Shown here: positions 1 to 5,741 of the stretch, piece by piece
How positions within the stretch are numbered: the first letter of the stretch is position 1
Layout: each line of letters starts with the position of its first letter
Assembly: GCA_947177645.1 (NCBI GenBank)
Contig: CAMWVJ010000027.1
Span: 1-8,912, forward strand
DNA from: an uncultured Desulfovibrio sp.
Lineage (GTDB): Bacteria; Desulfobacterota; Desulfovibrionia; Desulfovibrionales; Desulfovibrionaceae
Direction of reading: 5' to 3'
DNA length: 8,912 nucleotides
Translations under genes and position numbers: made by a program
The notes under the pieces: generated by a model
What the model saw: only the letters and a program-made list of their open reading frames with translations
The model's database searches: none
Told to the model about the DNA's origin: nothing

Positions 1-133
1 GCGGGGGCGCAGCGGGCGCGGGCGGCGCGGCCGTCAGCGAAAGCTCCGGCGCAAGGTCGGCCGATGCCGCCAGCCAGCGCAAGCCCCGGCCCCGCCAGAG
101 CGCGGCCGTGAAGTTCAGATCCGCAAAAGCCAT
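1..133 (-). CDS. N-terminus of an unidentified protein (partial, runs off the left edge)
   Basis: An ATG at 133-131 opens a reading frame of 44 codons that stays open to the window edge. It begins MAFADLNFTAALWRGRGLRW and then becomes Ala/Pro-rich (ending APPAPAAPP), like a flexible linker between a short N-terminal helix and a later domain. It starts 19 bases before the end of coaBC, so the two would be translationally coupled, as lipoprotein and coaBC are further upstream. The ribosome binding site is weak (a GGGA about ten bases upstream). Family 4 uracil-DNA glycosylases often have a short N-terminus followed by such a linker, but nothing visible is diagnostic, so no function is assigned. 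The overlap with coaBC and the absence of stops are the only support. Confidence 0.45.
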   Translation of the reverse strand, partial: MAFADLNFTAALWRGRGLRWLAASADLAPELSLTAAPPAPAAPP

Positions 134-1371
134 GAGCAGAGATCCCAAGCGATGTCGGCCTTGTTGCGGGCGTTCCAGATCTCCTCCTGGCCGTTTCGGT
201 CCGCCACGGCCATGGAGGCTTCGGGGGCGCCGAAGGCGCCAGCCCCGGCATTGACGGGATTGGCCGCCACCACGTCCGCGCCCTTGCGTGTGAGCTTGCG
301 GCGCGCGAGCGAAAGCAGGCTCTCCATATCCGGCACGATCTCGGCCGCGAAGCCGAGCACGCGCTGGCCGGGGCGACGGCTGGCCGCCAGTGTCCGCAAT
401 ATATCCGGGTTGGGCGAGAAGGCGATGCTGAAGCCGTCCTCCGCGCCCGTCTTCTTGAACTTGGCCTCGCCGCCGTCCGCCGGGCGCTCCGGCGAAAAAT
501 CGGCCACGGCCGCGCTGAAAAAGCCGATGTCCATTTCCGGCCAGGCGTCGCTCGCCACGCGGAACATTTCCCGCGCGGTGGCCACATCCTTGCGCGTGAC
601 CCCTTCGGGAAGCACGCTGCGCACGCCCGGGCCGCACACGGCCGTCACCTCGGCCCCGCGCAGCCACGCGCAGGTGGCGAGCGCCGCGCCCATGCGGCCG
701 CTGGAGGGGTTGGACCAGTAGCGCACGCCGTCCCAGGGCTCGCGCGTGGGGCCGAGCGTCACGAGCACGCGCAGGCCCGCCATGTCCTGCGGGGCGAGCG
801 CGCGCAGGGCGGCGAAAAAGATGGCCGGAAGTTCGGCGAGGCGCCCTTTGCCCTCGTCGCCGCAGGCCGCGGCGCCTGTATCCGGCCCCACCACAACCAC
901 GCCCCGGGCGCGCAGGCGCGCCACGTTCTCCTGCGTGGCCGCATGGGCCCACATGCGCGGGTTCATGGCCGGGGCCACGATGAGCGGCCCGGCAAAGGCC
1001 AGCGCCTGCGCCGAGAGCATGTCGGACGCGGCGCCGGCGGCCAGCCGCGAGAGCACGTCGGCCGTGGCCGGGGCGATGACCATGGCCTCGGCGTTCTGGC
1101 CCGGCTCAAGGTGCGCGAACACGTCCTGGCCTTCGGCAAACATGTCCCCGTAGACGGGCGCCGCGCCGAGCGAGGCGAAGAGCAGGGGCGTCACGAACTC
1201 GCGCGCGCCGGCGGTGAGCGTGCCCGAGACCTGCATGTCGAGCCGGCGCCAGGCGCGCAAAAGTTCCGCCGCCTTGTAGCAGGCCACCGAACCGCTGACG
1301 CCGAGGTGCAGCCGGCGCCCGGAGAACTTGCCGCTTTCCGTGAAGGGGGTGTCGTCCCACAGCGCGTTCAC
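115..1371 (-). CDS. coaBC: Bifunctional phosphopantothenoylcysteine decarboxylase / phosphopantothenate--cysteine ligase
   Basis: Catalyses two consecutive cytoplasmic steps of coenzyme A synthesis: CoaB joins cysteine to 4'-phosphopantothenate using CTP, and the FMN-dependent CoaC domain decarboxylates the product to 4'-phosphopantetheine. The 418-residue length is normal for the fusion. CoaC domain (about 20-190): flavin-binding GSVACYKAAELLR near 27-39, the probable catalytic His87 in AHLEPGQ, the PAMN motif at 134-137, and the substrate-flap Cys170 in ACGDEGKGRLAE. CoaB domain (about 200-418): LVTLGPTREP from 203, NPSSGRMG at 221-228, AAVADFSP near 287-294, and KFKK at 304-307 with the conserved lysine. 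The start is taken as the GTG at 1371, eight codons inside the longest frame. It has AGGAG at 1384-1380 with an 8-base spacer and overlaps the upstream lipoprotein stop as GTGA. An ATG at 1395 is possible but lies inside the lipoprotein gene and has no comparable site. Family identity is certain. Confidence 0.97.
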   Translation of the reverse strand: MNALWDDTPFTESGKFSGRRLHLGVSGSVACYKAAELLRAWRRLDMQVSGTLTAGAREFVTPLLFASLGAAPVYGDMFAEGQDVFAHLEPGQNAEAMVIAPATADVLSRLAAGAASDMLSAQALAFAGPLIVAPAMNPRMWAHAATQENVARLRARGVVVVGPDTGAAACGDEGKGRLAELPAIFFAALRALAPQDMAGLRVLVTLGPTREPWDGVRYWSNPSSGRMGAALATCAWLRGAEVTAVCGPGVRSVLPEGVTRKDVATAREMFRVASDAWPEMDIGFFSAAVADFSPERPADGGEAKFKKTGAEDGFSIAFSPNPDILRTLAASRRPGQRVLGFAAEIVPDMESLLSLARRKLTRKGADVVAANPVNAGAGAFGAPEASMAVADRNGQEEIWNARNKADIAWDLCSWLLRI

Positions 1372-1988
1372 AGGGCACGCTCCTGGACGCCCCACTGCTC
1401 CACGGTGCCCGGTGCCGGGGCGCTTGCGCCGGAGCTTGAGTCCGAGCTCTCGGCATCGTCCAGCGGGCCGTATTCCTCGCCGGCCAGCTCCACGCCACTC
1501 TCGCCCGTATCTTCCGTCTGCACGGGCATCTCAAGCGCCGCGCCGTCCGGCAGCCGCTGGCCGACCCAGATCTCGAGGATGGTGAGCACGGCCTGGCTGC
1601 GGAAGGTGAGCACCGCCATCTCCGCGCCCTTCTCATACACCTGGAGCATGTGGTCCTCCTTGTGCAGGGCGAGGCGCAGCTGCCAGCCGTGGCTCTTGAG
1701 CGCCGAGAAAAGCTCCATGGCCGTGGCGCCGGCGTTCACATGCCCGCGCAGGATCTCCAGCCCCTCGCGGGCGCCGCTCGCGCTGGTCGCCGTGTAGCCG
1801 TGCGAGGAATAGCGCTGGAGCCCGGCCGGGAGCGGCACATTGAGCAGGGAGCTCGTGGAGGTGTCCACGCCGCCGGTCAACGGATCGTTGGCAAAGGGAT
1901 TTTCGATCCCCATGGAGGCGCAGCCCGAAAGCAGGCCGAGCGCGCCCAGGGACAGGGCAAGAATGCTGATGACAAGCTGCCGGCGCAT
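1368..1988 (-). CDS. Predicted outer-membrane lipoprotein of unknown function
   Basis: A 206-residue protein with a classical lipoprotein signal: two arginines, a hydrophobic stretch at 5-20, and the lipobox LSGC with Cys23 as the lipidation site. Ala follows the cysteine, which by the usual sorting rule favours the outer membrane. The mature part has a Ser/Thr-rich spacer to about 50 and a globular segment about 51-147. That segment contains LPAGLQRYSSHGY, a predicted helix MELFSALKSHGWQLRL at 91-106, and strands ending EIWVGQRLPDG. An acidic/Ser-rich tail (DDAESSDSSSGASAPAPG) is probably disordered. I do not recognise a named family; similar small lipoproteins with a ...GW.L...IWVG core seem familiar from sulfate reducers. 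The ribosome binding site is poor (GAG eleven bases before the ATG, preceded by A8). The stop overlaps the GTG start of coaBC by four bases. No role can be read from that link, since coenzyme A enzymes are cytoplasmic. Confidence 0.88.
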   Translation of the reverse strand: MRRQLVISILALSLGALGLLSGCASMGIENPFANDPLTGGVDTSTSSLLNVPLPAGLQRYSSHGYTATSASGAREGLEILRGHVNAGATAMELFSALKSHGWQLRLALHKEDHMLQVYEKGAEMAVLTFRSQAVLTILEIWVGQRLPDGAALEMPVQTEDTGESGVELAGEEYGPLDDAESSDSSSGASAPAPGTVEQWGVQERAL

Positions 1989-1997
1989 GGCTATACT
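1969..1997 (+). promoter_or_regulatory. Sigma70-type promoter for queA-argB
   Basis: ATGACA at 1969-1974 (five of six matches to TTGACA) is separated by exactly 17 bases from TATACT at 1992-1997 (five of six matches to TATAAT), upstream of queA. The predicted transcription start is near 2003-2005, which falls in a run of eight T (2000-2007), and the leader would be about 75 bases. The whole promoter lies within the first codons and start region of the divergent lipoprotein gene. In a sequence this GC-rich, two good hexamers at ideal spacing are unlikely by chance, but no experimental support is available. Confidence 0.6.
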
Positions 1998-2066
1998 CGT
2001 TTTTTTTGGTCTGTGCGGCGTGGGAGCGGCCCTTGGGGCGCCTTGCGCCGCTTCACGCGGACAGGG

Positions 2067-2072
2067 AAGGAG
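2067..2072 (+). promoter_or_regulatory. Ribosome binding site that decides the queA start
   Basis: AAGGAG sits 5 bases before the ATG at 2078. The frame is open further upstream to a TTG at 2006, but that codon lies in the T-tract where transcription probably begins and has no Shine-Dalgarno sequence. The ATG at 2078 is therefore chosen. Confidence 0.85.
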
Positions 2073-2077
2073 CCACG

Positions 2078-3268
2078 ATGGCTGCCAGCGCGGGCGCGGC
2101 GCGCCCGGACATATCAGAAAATCCTAGCCTCTCCGCGAGGGACTGGCAAGCCTCGCCCGCGGGCGCTCCCGAGCCCGCGGACTTTCTGCTGGAAAGCTAC
2201 CGCTTTCCCCTGCCCGAGGCGCAGATCGCCCAATTCCCTCCCGAGGTGCGCGGCGCCTCGCGCCTCATGGTGCTCGGGCGCGGGAGCGGCGCGCCGCAGC
2301 ACGCCATGTTCGGCGAGCTCGCCAGCAGGCTCCCCGAGGGCGCGCTCCTCGTGGCCAACAATTCGCGCGTCCTGCCGGCGCGGCTTGCCGGCCTGCGCGA
2401 GGCCACAGGGGGCCGGGTGGAATTTCTCCTGCTCACGCCGCTGCCCCTCCTGCTGGCACAGCCGGGCGCTGGTGAAGACGCGGCCGACAGCCCAAGGTGC
2501 GCCGTGGCCGAGAGTCTCGTGCGCTCGGGCGGCAGACTGCGCGAGGGCGAGCGCCTTACGCTTGCCGGCGGCATCACCGCGACCCTGCAGGAAAAAGGCC
2601 CCTTCGGGCGGCATCAGGTGCGCCTCGAATGGCAGGGCGACCTCGCCGGCGCCTTCATCAGGGCCGGCGAGATGCCGCTCCCGCCCTATATCCGCCGCCC
2701 CGCAGGCCCCGAGGACGCCGAGCGCTACCAGACCGTTTATTCCCGGCCCGACAAGACCGGCTCCGCCGCGGCGCCCACGGCCGGGCTGCACTTCACGCCC
2801 GGGCTGCGCGCGGAGCTTGCGGCGCGGGGCTTTCTCTGGCGCGAGGTCACGCTCTATGTGGGCTACGGCACCTTCAGCCCGGTGCGCTGCCAGGACATCC
2901 GCGAGCATCAGATCCACTCGGAATATATGGAGATCCCCGAAGACACGGCCCGCGCCGTGCGCGAAGCACGGGCCGAAGGGCGCCCCGTCGTGGCGGTGGG
3001 CACCACGAGCGCGCGCGCCCTGGAGGGCTGCGCCGCACAGTCGGGCGAAGTGCGCCCCTTTGCGGGCTGGACGGATATTTTTCTCTATCCCGGGCGCCCC
3101 TTCCGCGTCATCGACGGCCTCGTGACCAATTTCCATCTGCCGGAGTCGTCCCTGCTCATGCTCGTTTCCGCCTTTGCGGGGCGCAAGCGCGTGCTCGCGG
3201 CCTATGCCGAGGCCGTCGCCCGGGGCTACCGCTTCTTTTCCTATGGCGACGCCATGCTCATCCGCTGA
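2078..3268 (+). CDS. queA: S-adenosylmethionine:tRNA ribosyltransferase-isomerase
   Basis: Transfers and rearranges the ribosyl part of S-adenosylmethionine onto 7-aminomethyl-7-deazaguanine at position 34 of tRNAs with GUN anticodons. The product is epoxyqueuosine, the last intermediate before queuosine. Family motifs appear in order: NNSRVLPARL at 94-103 (usually N-D-T-R), LPPYI at 201-205, DAERYQTVYS at 213-222, AAPTAGLHFT at 231-240, LYVGYGTFSPV at 259-269, HQIHSEY at 277-283, VGTTSARALE at 307-316, NFHLPESSLLMLVSAF from 351, and YRFFSYGDAMLI near the end. At 396 residues it is longer than the usual 340-360. About 33 extra residues precede DFLLESYRFPLPEAQIAQFP, and an insertion of about 20 residues lies near 122-145, after the strand VEFLLLTPL. 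The gene is preceded by its own promoter and followed after 22 bases by argB. No other queuosine gene is visible. Confidence 0.96.
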   Translation: MAASAGAARPDISENPSLSARDWQASPAGAPEPADFLLESYRFPLPEAQIAQFPPEVRGASRLMVLGRGSGAPQHAMFGELASRLPEGALLVANNSRVLPARLAGLREATGGRVEFLLLTPLPLLLAQPGAGEDAADSPRCAVAESLVRSGGRLREGERLTLAGGITATLQEKGPFGRHQVRLEWQGDLAGAFIRAGEMPLPPYIRRPAGPEDAERYQTVYSRPDKTGSAAAPTAGLHFTPGLRAELAARGFLWREVTLYVGYGTFSPVRCQDIREHQIHSEYMEIPEDTARAVREARAEGRPVVAVGTTSARALEGCAAQSGEVRPFAGWTDIFLYPGRPFRVIDGLVTNFHLPESSLLMLVSAFAGRKRVLAAYAEAVARGYRFFSYGDAMLIR

Positions 3269-3290
3269 ACCTCACTACCCAGGAGCCCAT

Positions 3291-4073
3291 ATGTCCCACT
3301 CCACCGTTGTCATCAAGTACGGCGGCCACGCCATGGACAAGCCCGAGCTCTCCCGCGCCTTCGCGGAAGACCTGGCCCTGCTGGCCGGGCAGGGCATGCG
3401 CTTTGTCATCGTCCACGGCGGCGGGCCGCAGATAAGCGCCCTGCTCGGGCGGCTCGCCATCGAAAGCCGCTTCGTGGACGGCCTGCGCGTGACGGACGAA
3501 GCCACCATGGAAGCCGTGGAAATGGTGCTCTGCGGGCAGGTGAACAAGGCCGTGGTCAGCGAGCTCGCGGCCCGCGGCGTCAGGGCGGCCGGCATCTCCG
3601 GGCGCGACGGGGGCCTTCTGCTGGCGCGGCCGAAAAATCCGGCCCTCGGCCTGGTGGGCGAGATAGTGAAGGTCGACCCGGCGCTCCCCCGCTGTCTGCT
3701 CGAGGGGGGCTTCGTGCCCGTGGTGGCGCCCGTGGCCTCCGGCCCCGGCGGCGAAGCCCTGAACATCAACGCGGACACCGCGGCGGGGGCGCTCGCCGGG
3801 GCGCTCGGCGCCCAGTATTTCGTGCTCATTTCCGACGTGCCCGGCGTGCTGGACGGGGACGGCGCCCTGCTGCCCAAGCTCGGCGCGGCCCGCATCGCGG
3901 CCCTGCGCGAGGCCGGCGTCATCAGCGGCGGCATGATCCCCAAGACGGAAGCCTGCCTCGGGGCGCTCGCCGCCGGCTGCGGCCGCGCCCTCATCCTCGA
4001 CGGCCGCGCGCCCTCGAGCCTGCGGCGCTTTCTCCTCGAAGACGCGCCCCTCGGGACGGTGGTGACGGCCTAG
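3291..4073 (+). CDS. argB: Acetylglutamate kinase
   Basis: Phosphorylates N-acetylglutamate with ATP, the second step of arginine synthesis, in the cytoplasm. Amino acid kinase fold motifs are all present: VIKYGGHAM with Lys9, VHGGGPQI at 41-48, FVDGLRVTDEATMEAVEMVL with Arg66, GQVNK at 82-86, GISGRDGG, NINAD at 158-162, SDVPGVL at 181-187, and GGMIPKTEA with Lys218. The start is the ATG at 3291 with AGGAG at 3281-3285 (5-base spacer). The longer frame upstream lies inside queA and does not look like protein of this family. At 260 residues the enzyme starts only a few residues before the first beta strand. The core resembles the hexameric, arginine-inhibited branch, whose members normally have about 20-25 more N-terminal residues forming an interlacing helix. 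It is probably cotranscribed with queA, whose stop is 22 bases upstream. Confidence 0.96.
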   Translation: MSHSTVVIKYGGHAMDKPELSRAFAEDLALLAGQGMRFVIVHGGGPQISALLGRLAIESRFVDGLRVTDEATMEAVEMVLCGQVNKAVVSELAARGVRAAGISGRDGGLLLARPKNPALGLVGEIVKVDPALPRCLLEGGFVPVVAPVASGPGGEALNINADTAAGALAGALGAQYFVLISDVPGVLDGDGALLPKLGAARIAALREAGVISGGMIPKTEACLGALAAGCGRALILDGRAPSSLRRFLLEDAPLGTVVTA

Positions 4074-4091
4074 GCCGGGCTCCCGAGCGGG

Positions 4092-4733
4092 TCAATACGT
4101 TTCCGGGAGGCCGTGGCGCACCCACCAGTCCTTGTCCACCCGCCCATACCACCAGCGGTTCGGGTCGGTGCGAAGGACAGTCTCGGCGAGCTCGCGGCCT
4201 TCGGGGGTGCGCAGGCGCTTGAGGGCGCTGTCCAGCCACTCGCGGGCGAATTCGTTGCCGCGCGAGAGCTCGGTCTGGAGATTGCAGATGAGGTCGAGCT
4301 GGTCGGCGTCATGGGCGAGGCGCGCGGCATCGGTCCGCGCGTCTTCCAGTTCGTCCCAGGCGCCCAGGATGTCGTCGGCGAGGCCCGTGCCCGCGGTGGC
4401 GTCCTCGAGGGCCGCCCGCGCCCGGCAGGTGTCGTAGCGGTGGTTCACATAGTTGAAGTCGCCGGTGCGCGCCTCGTGCAGGTCATGGAAGAGGCAGAGC
4501 ATGACCACGCGCGAGGGGTCGACCCCGGCCATGCGCGCGAGCAGGTAGCCGAGCACGGTCGTCCTGTAGGAGTGCTCGGCCACGCTTTCCTTGCCGCTGC
4601 CGAGAAAGGCGTAGCCGCTGCGCGGCGTGTGGCGGAGCATGCCCGCCTCGTTGCAGAAGTCCGCCAGGCGTTCCAGCGTTTCCGGCGTGAGGGTGAGCGG
4701 CGCCTCGCGGCCGCTTTCCTTGGGTGAGGCCAT
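4092..4733 (-). CDS. HD-domain phosphohydrolase (YfbR/HDDC2-like, probable 5'-deoxynucleotidase)
   Basis: A 213-residue cytoplasmic HD-superfamily hydrolase. The metal-binding pattern is visible: His54 in SVAEHSYR, the His83-Asp84 pair in FHDLHEA (with Glu87), and Asp142 in HDADQLDL. The order, spacing and the upstream segment LRHTPRSGYAFLG match the HDDC2/YfbR-type HD family, whose characterised members remove phosphate from deoxynucleoside 5'-monophosphates. Substrate is inferred from family only. The C-terminus is rich in aromatic residues (RWWYGRVDKDWW). The start at 4733 is chosen because AGGAGG (4743-4738) lies 4 bases upstream. Two longer options exist: an ATG at 4754 and one at 4907, the latter crossing the divergent promoter region. 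The stop lies 18 bases from the argB stop on the other strand (convergent pair). A weak promoter is possible at TTGCCA (4797-4792) and TTTAGA (4776-4771), but the 15-base spacing is short. Confidence 0.88.
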   Translation of the reverse strand: MASPKESGREAPLTLTPETLERLADFCNEAGMLRHTPRSGYAFLGSGKESVAEHSYRTTVLGYLLARMAGVDPSRVVMLCLFHDLHEARTGDFNYVNHRYDTCRARAALEDATAGTGLADDILGAWDELEDARTDAARLAHDADQLDLICNLQTELSRGNEFAREWLDSALKRLRTPEGRELAETVLRTDPNRWWYGRVDKDWWVRHGLPETY

Positions 4734-4820
4734 TGTTCCTCCTGTGCCTTTCATGATGCCGTCCCCCTGCTCTAAACGGAAAGCGGAGCCGTGGCAACTT
4801 GCCGTGGCGCGGGCGTTCGG

Positions 4821-4844
4821 GCATTGCGCCCCGGGGCGCCATGC
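4821..4844. repeat. 24-base near-perfect palindrome overlapping a promoter (operator candidate)
   Basis: GCATTGCGCCCC is followed immediately by GGGGCGCCATGC. Eleven of the twelve symmetric base pairs match, including a perfect 14-base core (4826-4839) and a matching GCAT/ATGC outer arm. With no loop at the centre it is a poor RNA hairpin but has the two-fold symmetry of a dimeric repressor site. It fills most of the spacer and covers the -35 element of the putative promoter at 4824-4852. GC-rich DNA makes GC palindromes commoner, but the A/T-containing outer arms also match. Confidence 0.4.
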
Positions 4845-4852
4845 GTTATATT
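4824..4852 (+). promoter_or_regulatory. Putative promoter of the methyltransferase-activase pair
   Basis: TTGCGC at 4824-4829 (three of six matches, including the key TTG) is followed after 17 bases by TATATT at 4847-4852 (five of six matches). The -10 is in one of the few A/T-rich patches of the region. Transcription would start near 4859, leaving a leader of about 53 bases. The palindrome at 4821-4844 overlaps it. Confidence 0.4.
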
Positions 4853-4895
4853 GATGCGGTGTGCGGAAGGGACCCGGCGCTGCCGGTTCGCCCGC

Positions 4896-4902
4896 AAGGA
4901 GG
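4896..4902 (+). promoter_or_regulatory. Ribosome binding site that decides the methyltransferase start
   Basis: AAGGAGG lies 9 bases before the GTG at 4912. This makes 4912 a better start than the GTG at 4861, which has no comparable site and would lie almost on the predicted transcription start. Confidence 0.7.
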
Positions 4903-4911
4903 CGCAAGAGA

Positions 4912-5697
4912 GTGCGGCGTTTTTATCAGGAAAGCTGGCAGGGGATACCGTTCACGGCATTCTCGCATATTTCGTTCTTCCGCCTGGCGGACCCCAAGTT
5001 CTACGCCACCTTTTATGAAGAACTCTTCCGCCGCTACCAGGGCTGGAACGACCTGCCCTCCCGCTGGCGCACCAACAAGGCCAAGGACGCCCGCTGGCTC
5101 GCCGACCGCATCCGCGAGGTCGTGGCCGGCCAGTGCGAGGACGGCCTGCGCGACAACGACGGGCCCGCGCGCGTGCTCTCCATCGGGAGCGGCGTGGGCT
5201 ATATGGAAAAGCTCCTCCTCGAGGAGCTGCCCGGGGTGGAGCTGCACGTCAACGAGCCAAGCACCGTGGGCATGCGCTGGCTCAGGCGCCTCATCCCGGC
5301 CGAGCGCATCTATATCGGCCTTCCGCCGGCCTGCCTGCCCCCGGACGTGCAGTACGATGTCATCTACCTTTCGGCCGTGGATTACGGCATCCCCACGCGC
5401 GAGCTCGTGCACGTGCTCGGGGAGCTGCGCAGCCAGCTCGCGCCCGGCGGTGAGCTCATCTGCCTTTCCGCGTCGCTTTTGGAGGAGGACTCGTTCATCG
5501 GCAGCTTTGTGAACGCCATCAAGATCCTCATCCGGGCCGTCCTGCACCTGCTCGGCATCCGCCGGCAGCAGTTCTGGGGCTGGCGGCGCACGCGCGCCGA
5601 GTACCGCCGGCTCTTCGCCCAGGCCGGCTTCAGCGGCATCGACGACGGCATCCTCGACGACGGCTTTGAGACTTACTGGATCCTCGGGCGTCCCTAA
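4912..5697 (+). CDS. Class I SAM-dependent methyltransferase, substrate unknown
   Basis: A 261-residue Rossmann-fold methyltransferase. Motif I is VLSIGSGVGYMEKLL at 88-102, the glycine-rich loop binding S-adenosylmethionine. The acidic residue ending beta 2 is probably Glu115 in LHVNEPS. The motif IV region is YDVIYLSAVDYGI at 148-160, and the post-motif strand is LAPGGELICLS at 176-186. The first 80 residues are Arg/Trp/Phe-rich (FYQESWQGIPF, FYEELFRRYQGW) and probably form a substrate cap. A hydrophobic, amphipathic stretch follows at 195-215, and the protein ends with FETYWILGRP, typical of the last strands of the fold. The family assignment is firm. Substrate cannot be read from the motifs: small molecule, lipid and protein targets are all possible. 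It begins with GTG, and the large activase gene follows 44 bases after its stop, so the two are probably one transcript. Confidence 0.87.
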   Translation: MRRFYQESWQGIPFTAFSHISFFRLADPKFYATFYEELFRRYQGWNDLPSRWRTNKAKDARWLADRIREVVAGQCEDGLRDNDGPARVLSIGSGVGYMEKLLLEELPGVELHVNEPSTVGMRWLRRLIPAERIYIGLPPACLPPDVQYDVIYLSAVDYGIPTRELVHVLGELRSQLAPGGELICLSASLLEEDSFIGSFVNAIKILIRAVLHLLGIRRQQFWGWRRTRAEYRRLFAQAGFSGIDDGILDDGFETYWILGRP

Positions 5698-5741
5698 CCA
5701 GGCAGCAGGCGGCGGAACAGGCGCCGCAGACCAGTTCAGCG

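Larger units (their letters stand above)
4734..4911. other. Divergent intergenic region between the HD hydrolase and the methyltransferase
   Basis: The 178 bases hold the ribosome binding sites of both neighbours, a putative plus-strand promoter (4824-4852), a 24-base near-palindrome (4821-4844) and a weak minus-strand promoter candidate (4771-4797). A longer methyltransferase frame is open from a GTG at 4861, but its extra residues are Arg/Pro-rich and lack a ribosome binding site, so this part is treated as untranslated leader. Confidence 0.6.

Noticed and set aside
1372..1395. ATG at 1395 as the coaBC start
   Set aside because: It lies within the lipoprotein coding sequence without a comparable ribosome binding site. 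The GTG at 1371 has AGGAG at 8 bases and a stop/start overlap.
2000..2007. T8 run considered as the tail of an intrinsic terminator
   Set aside because: No GC-rich stem-loop lies directly upstream, no plus-strand gene ends there, and it follows a good promoter at the right distance to be the initiation site.
1650..3125. Plus-strand open frame of 491 codons crossing the lipoprotein and queA
   Set aside because: It is Arg/Pro/Ala-rich with no recognisable motif, crosses a divergent promoter region and overlaps two well-supported genes in other frames.
4066..4091. Palindrome CGGCCTAGGCCG over the argB stop and CCCGAGCGGG just after it, as a bidirectional terminator between argB and the HD gene
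   Set aside because: The first has no loop and the second has only a 4-base stem with a 2-base loop. Neither is followed by a T-run on either strand.
4734..4907. Longer N-terminus of the HD hydrolase from 4907
   Set aside because: The added residues cross the divergent promoter and palindrome and look random. AGGAGG sits directly before the ATG at 4733.
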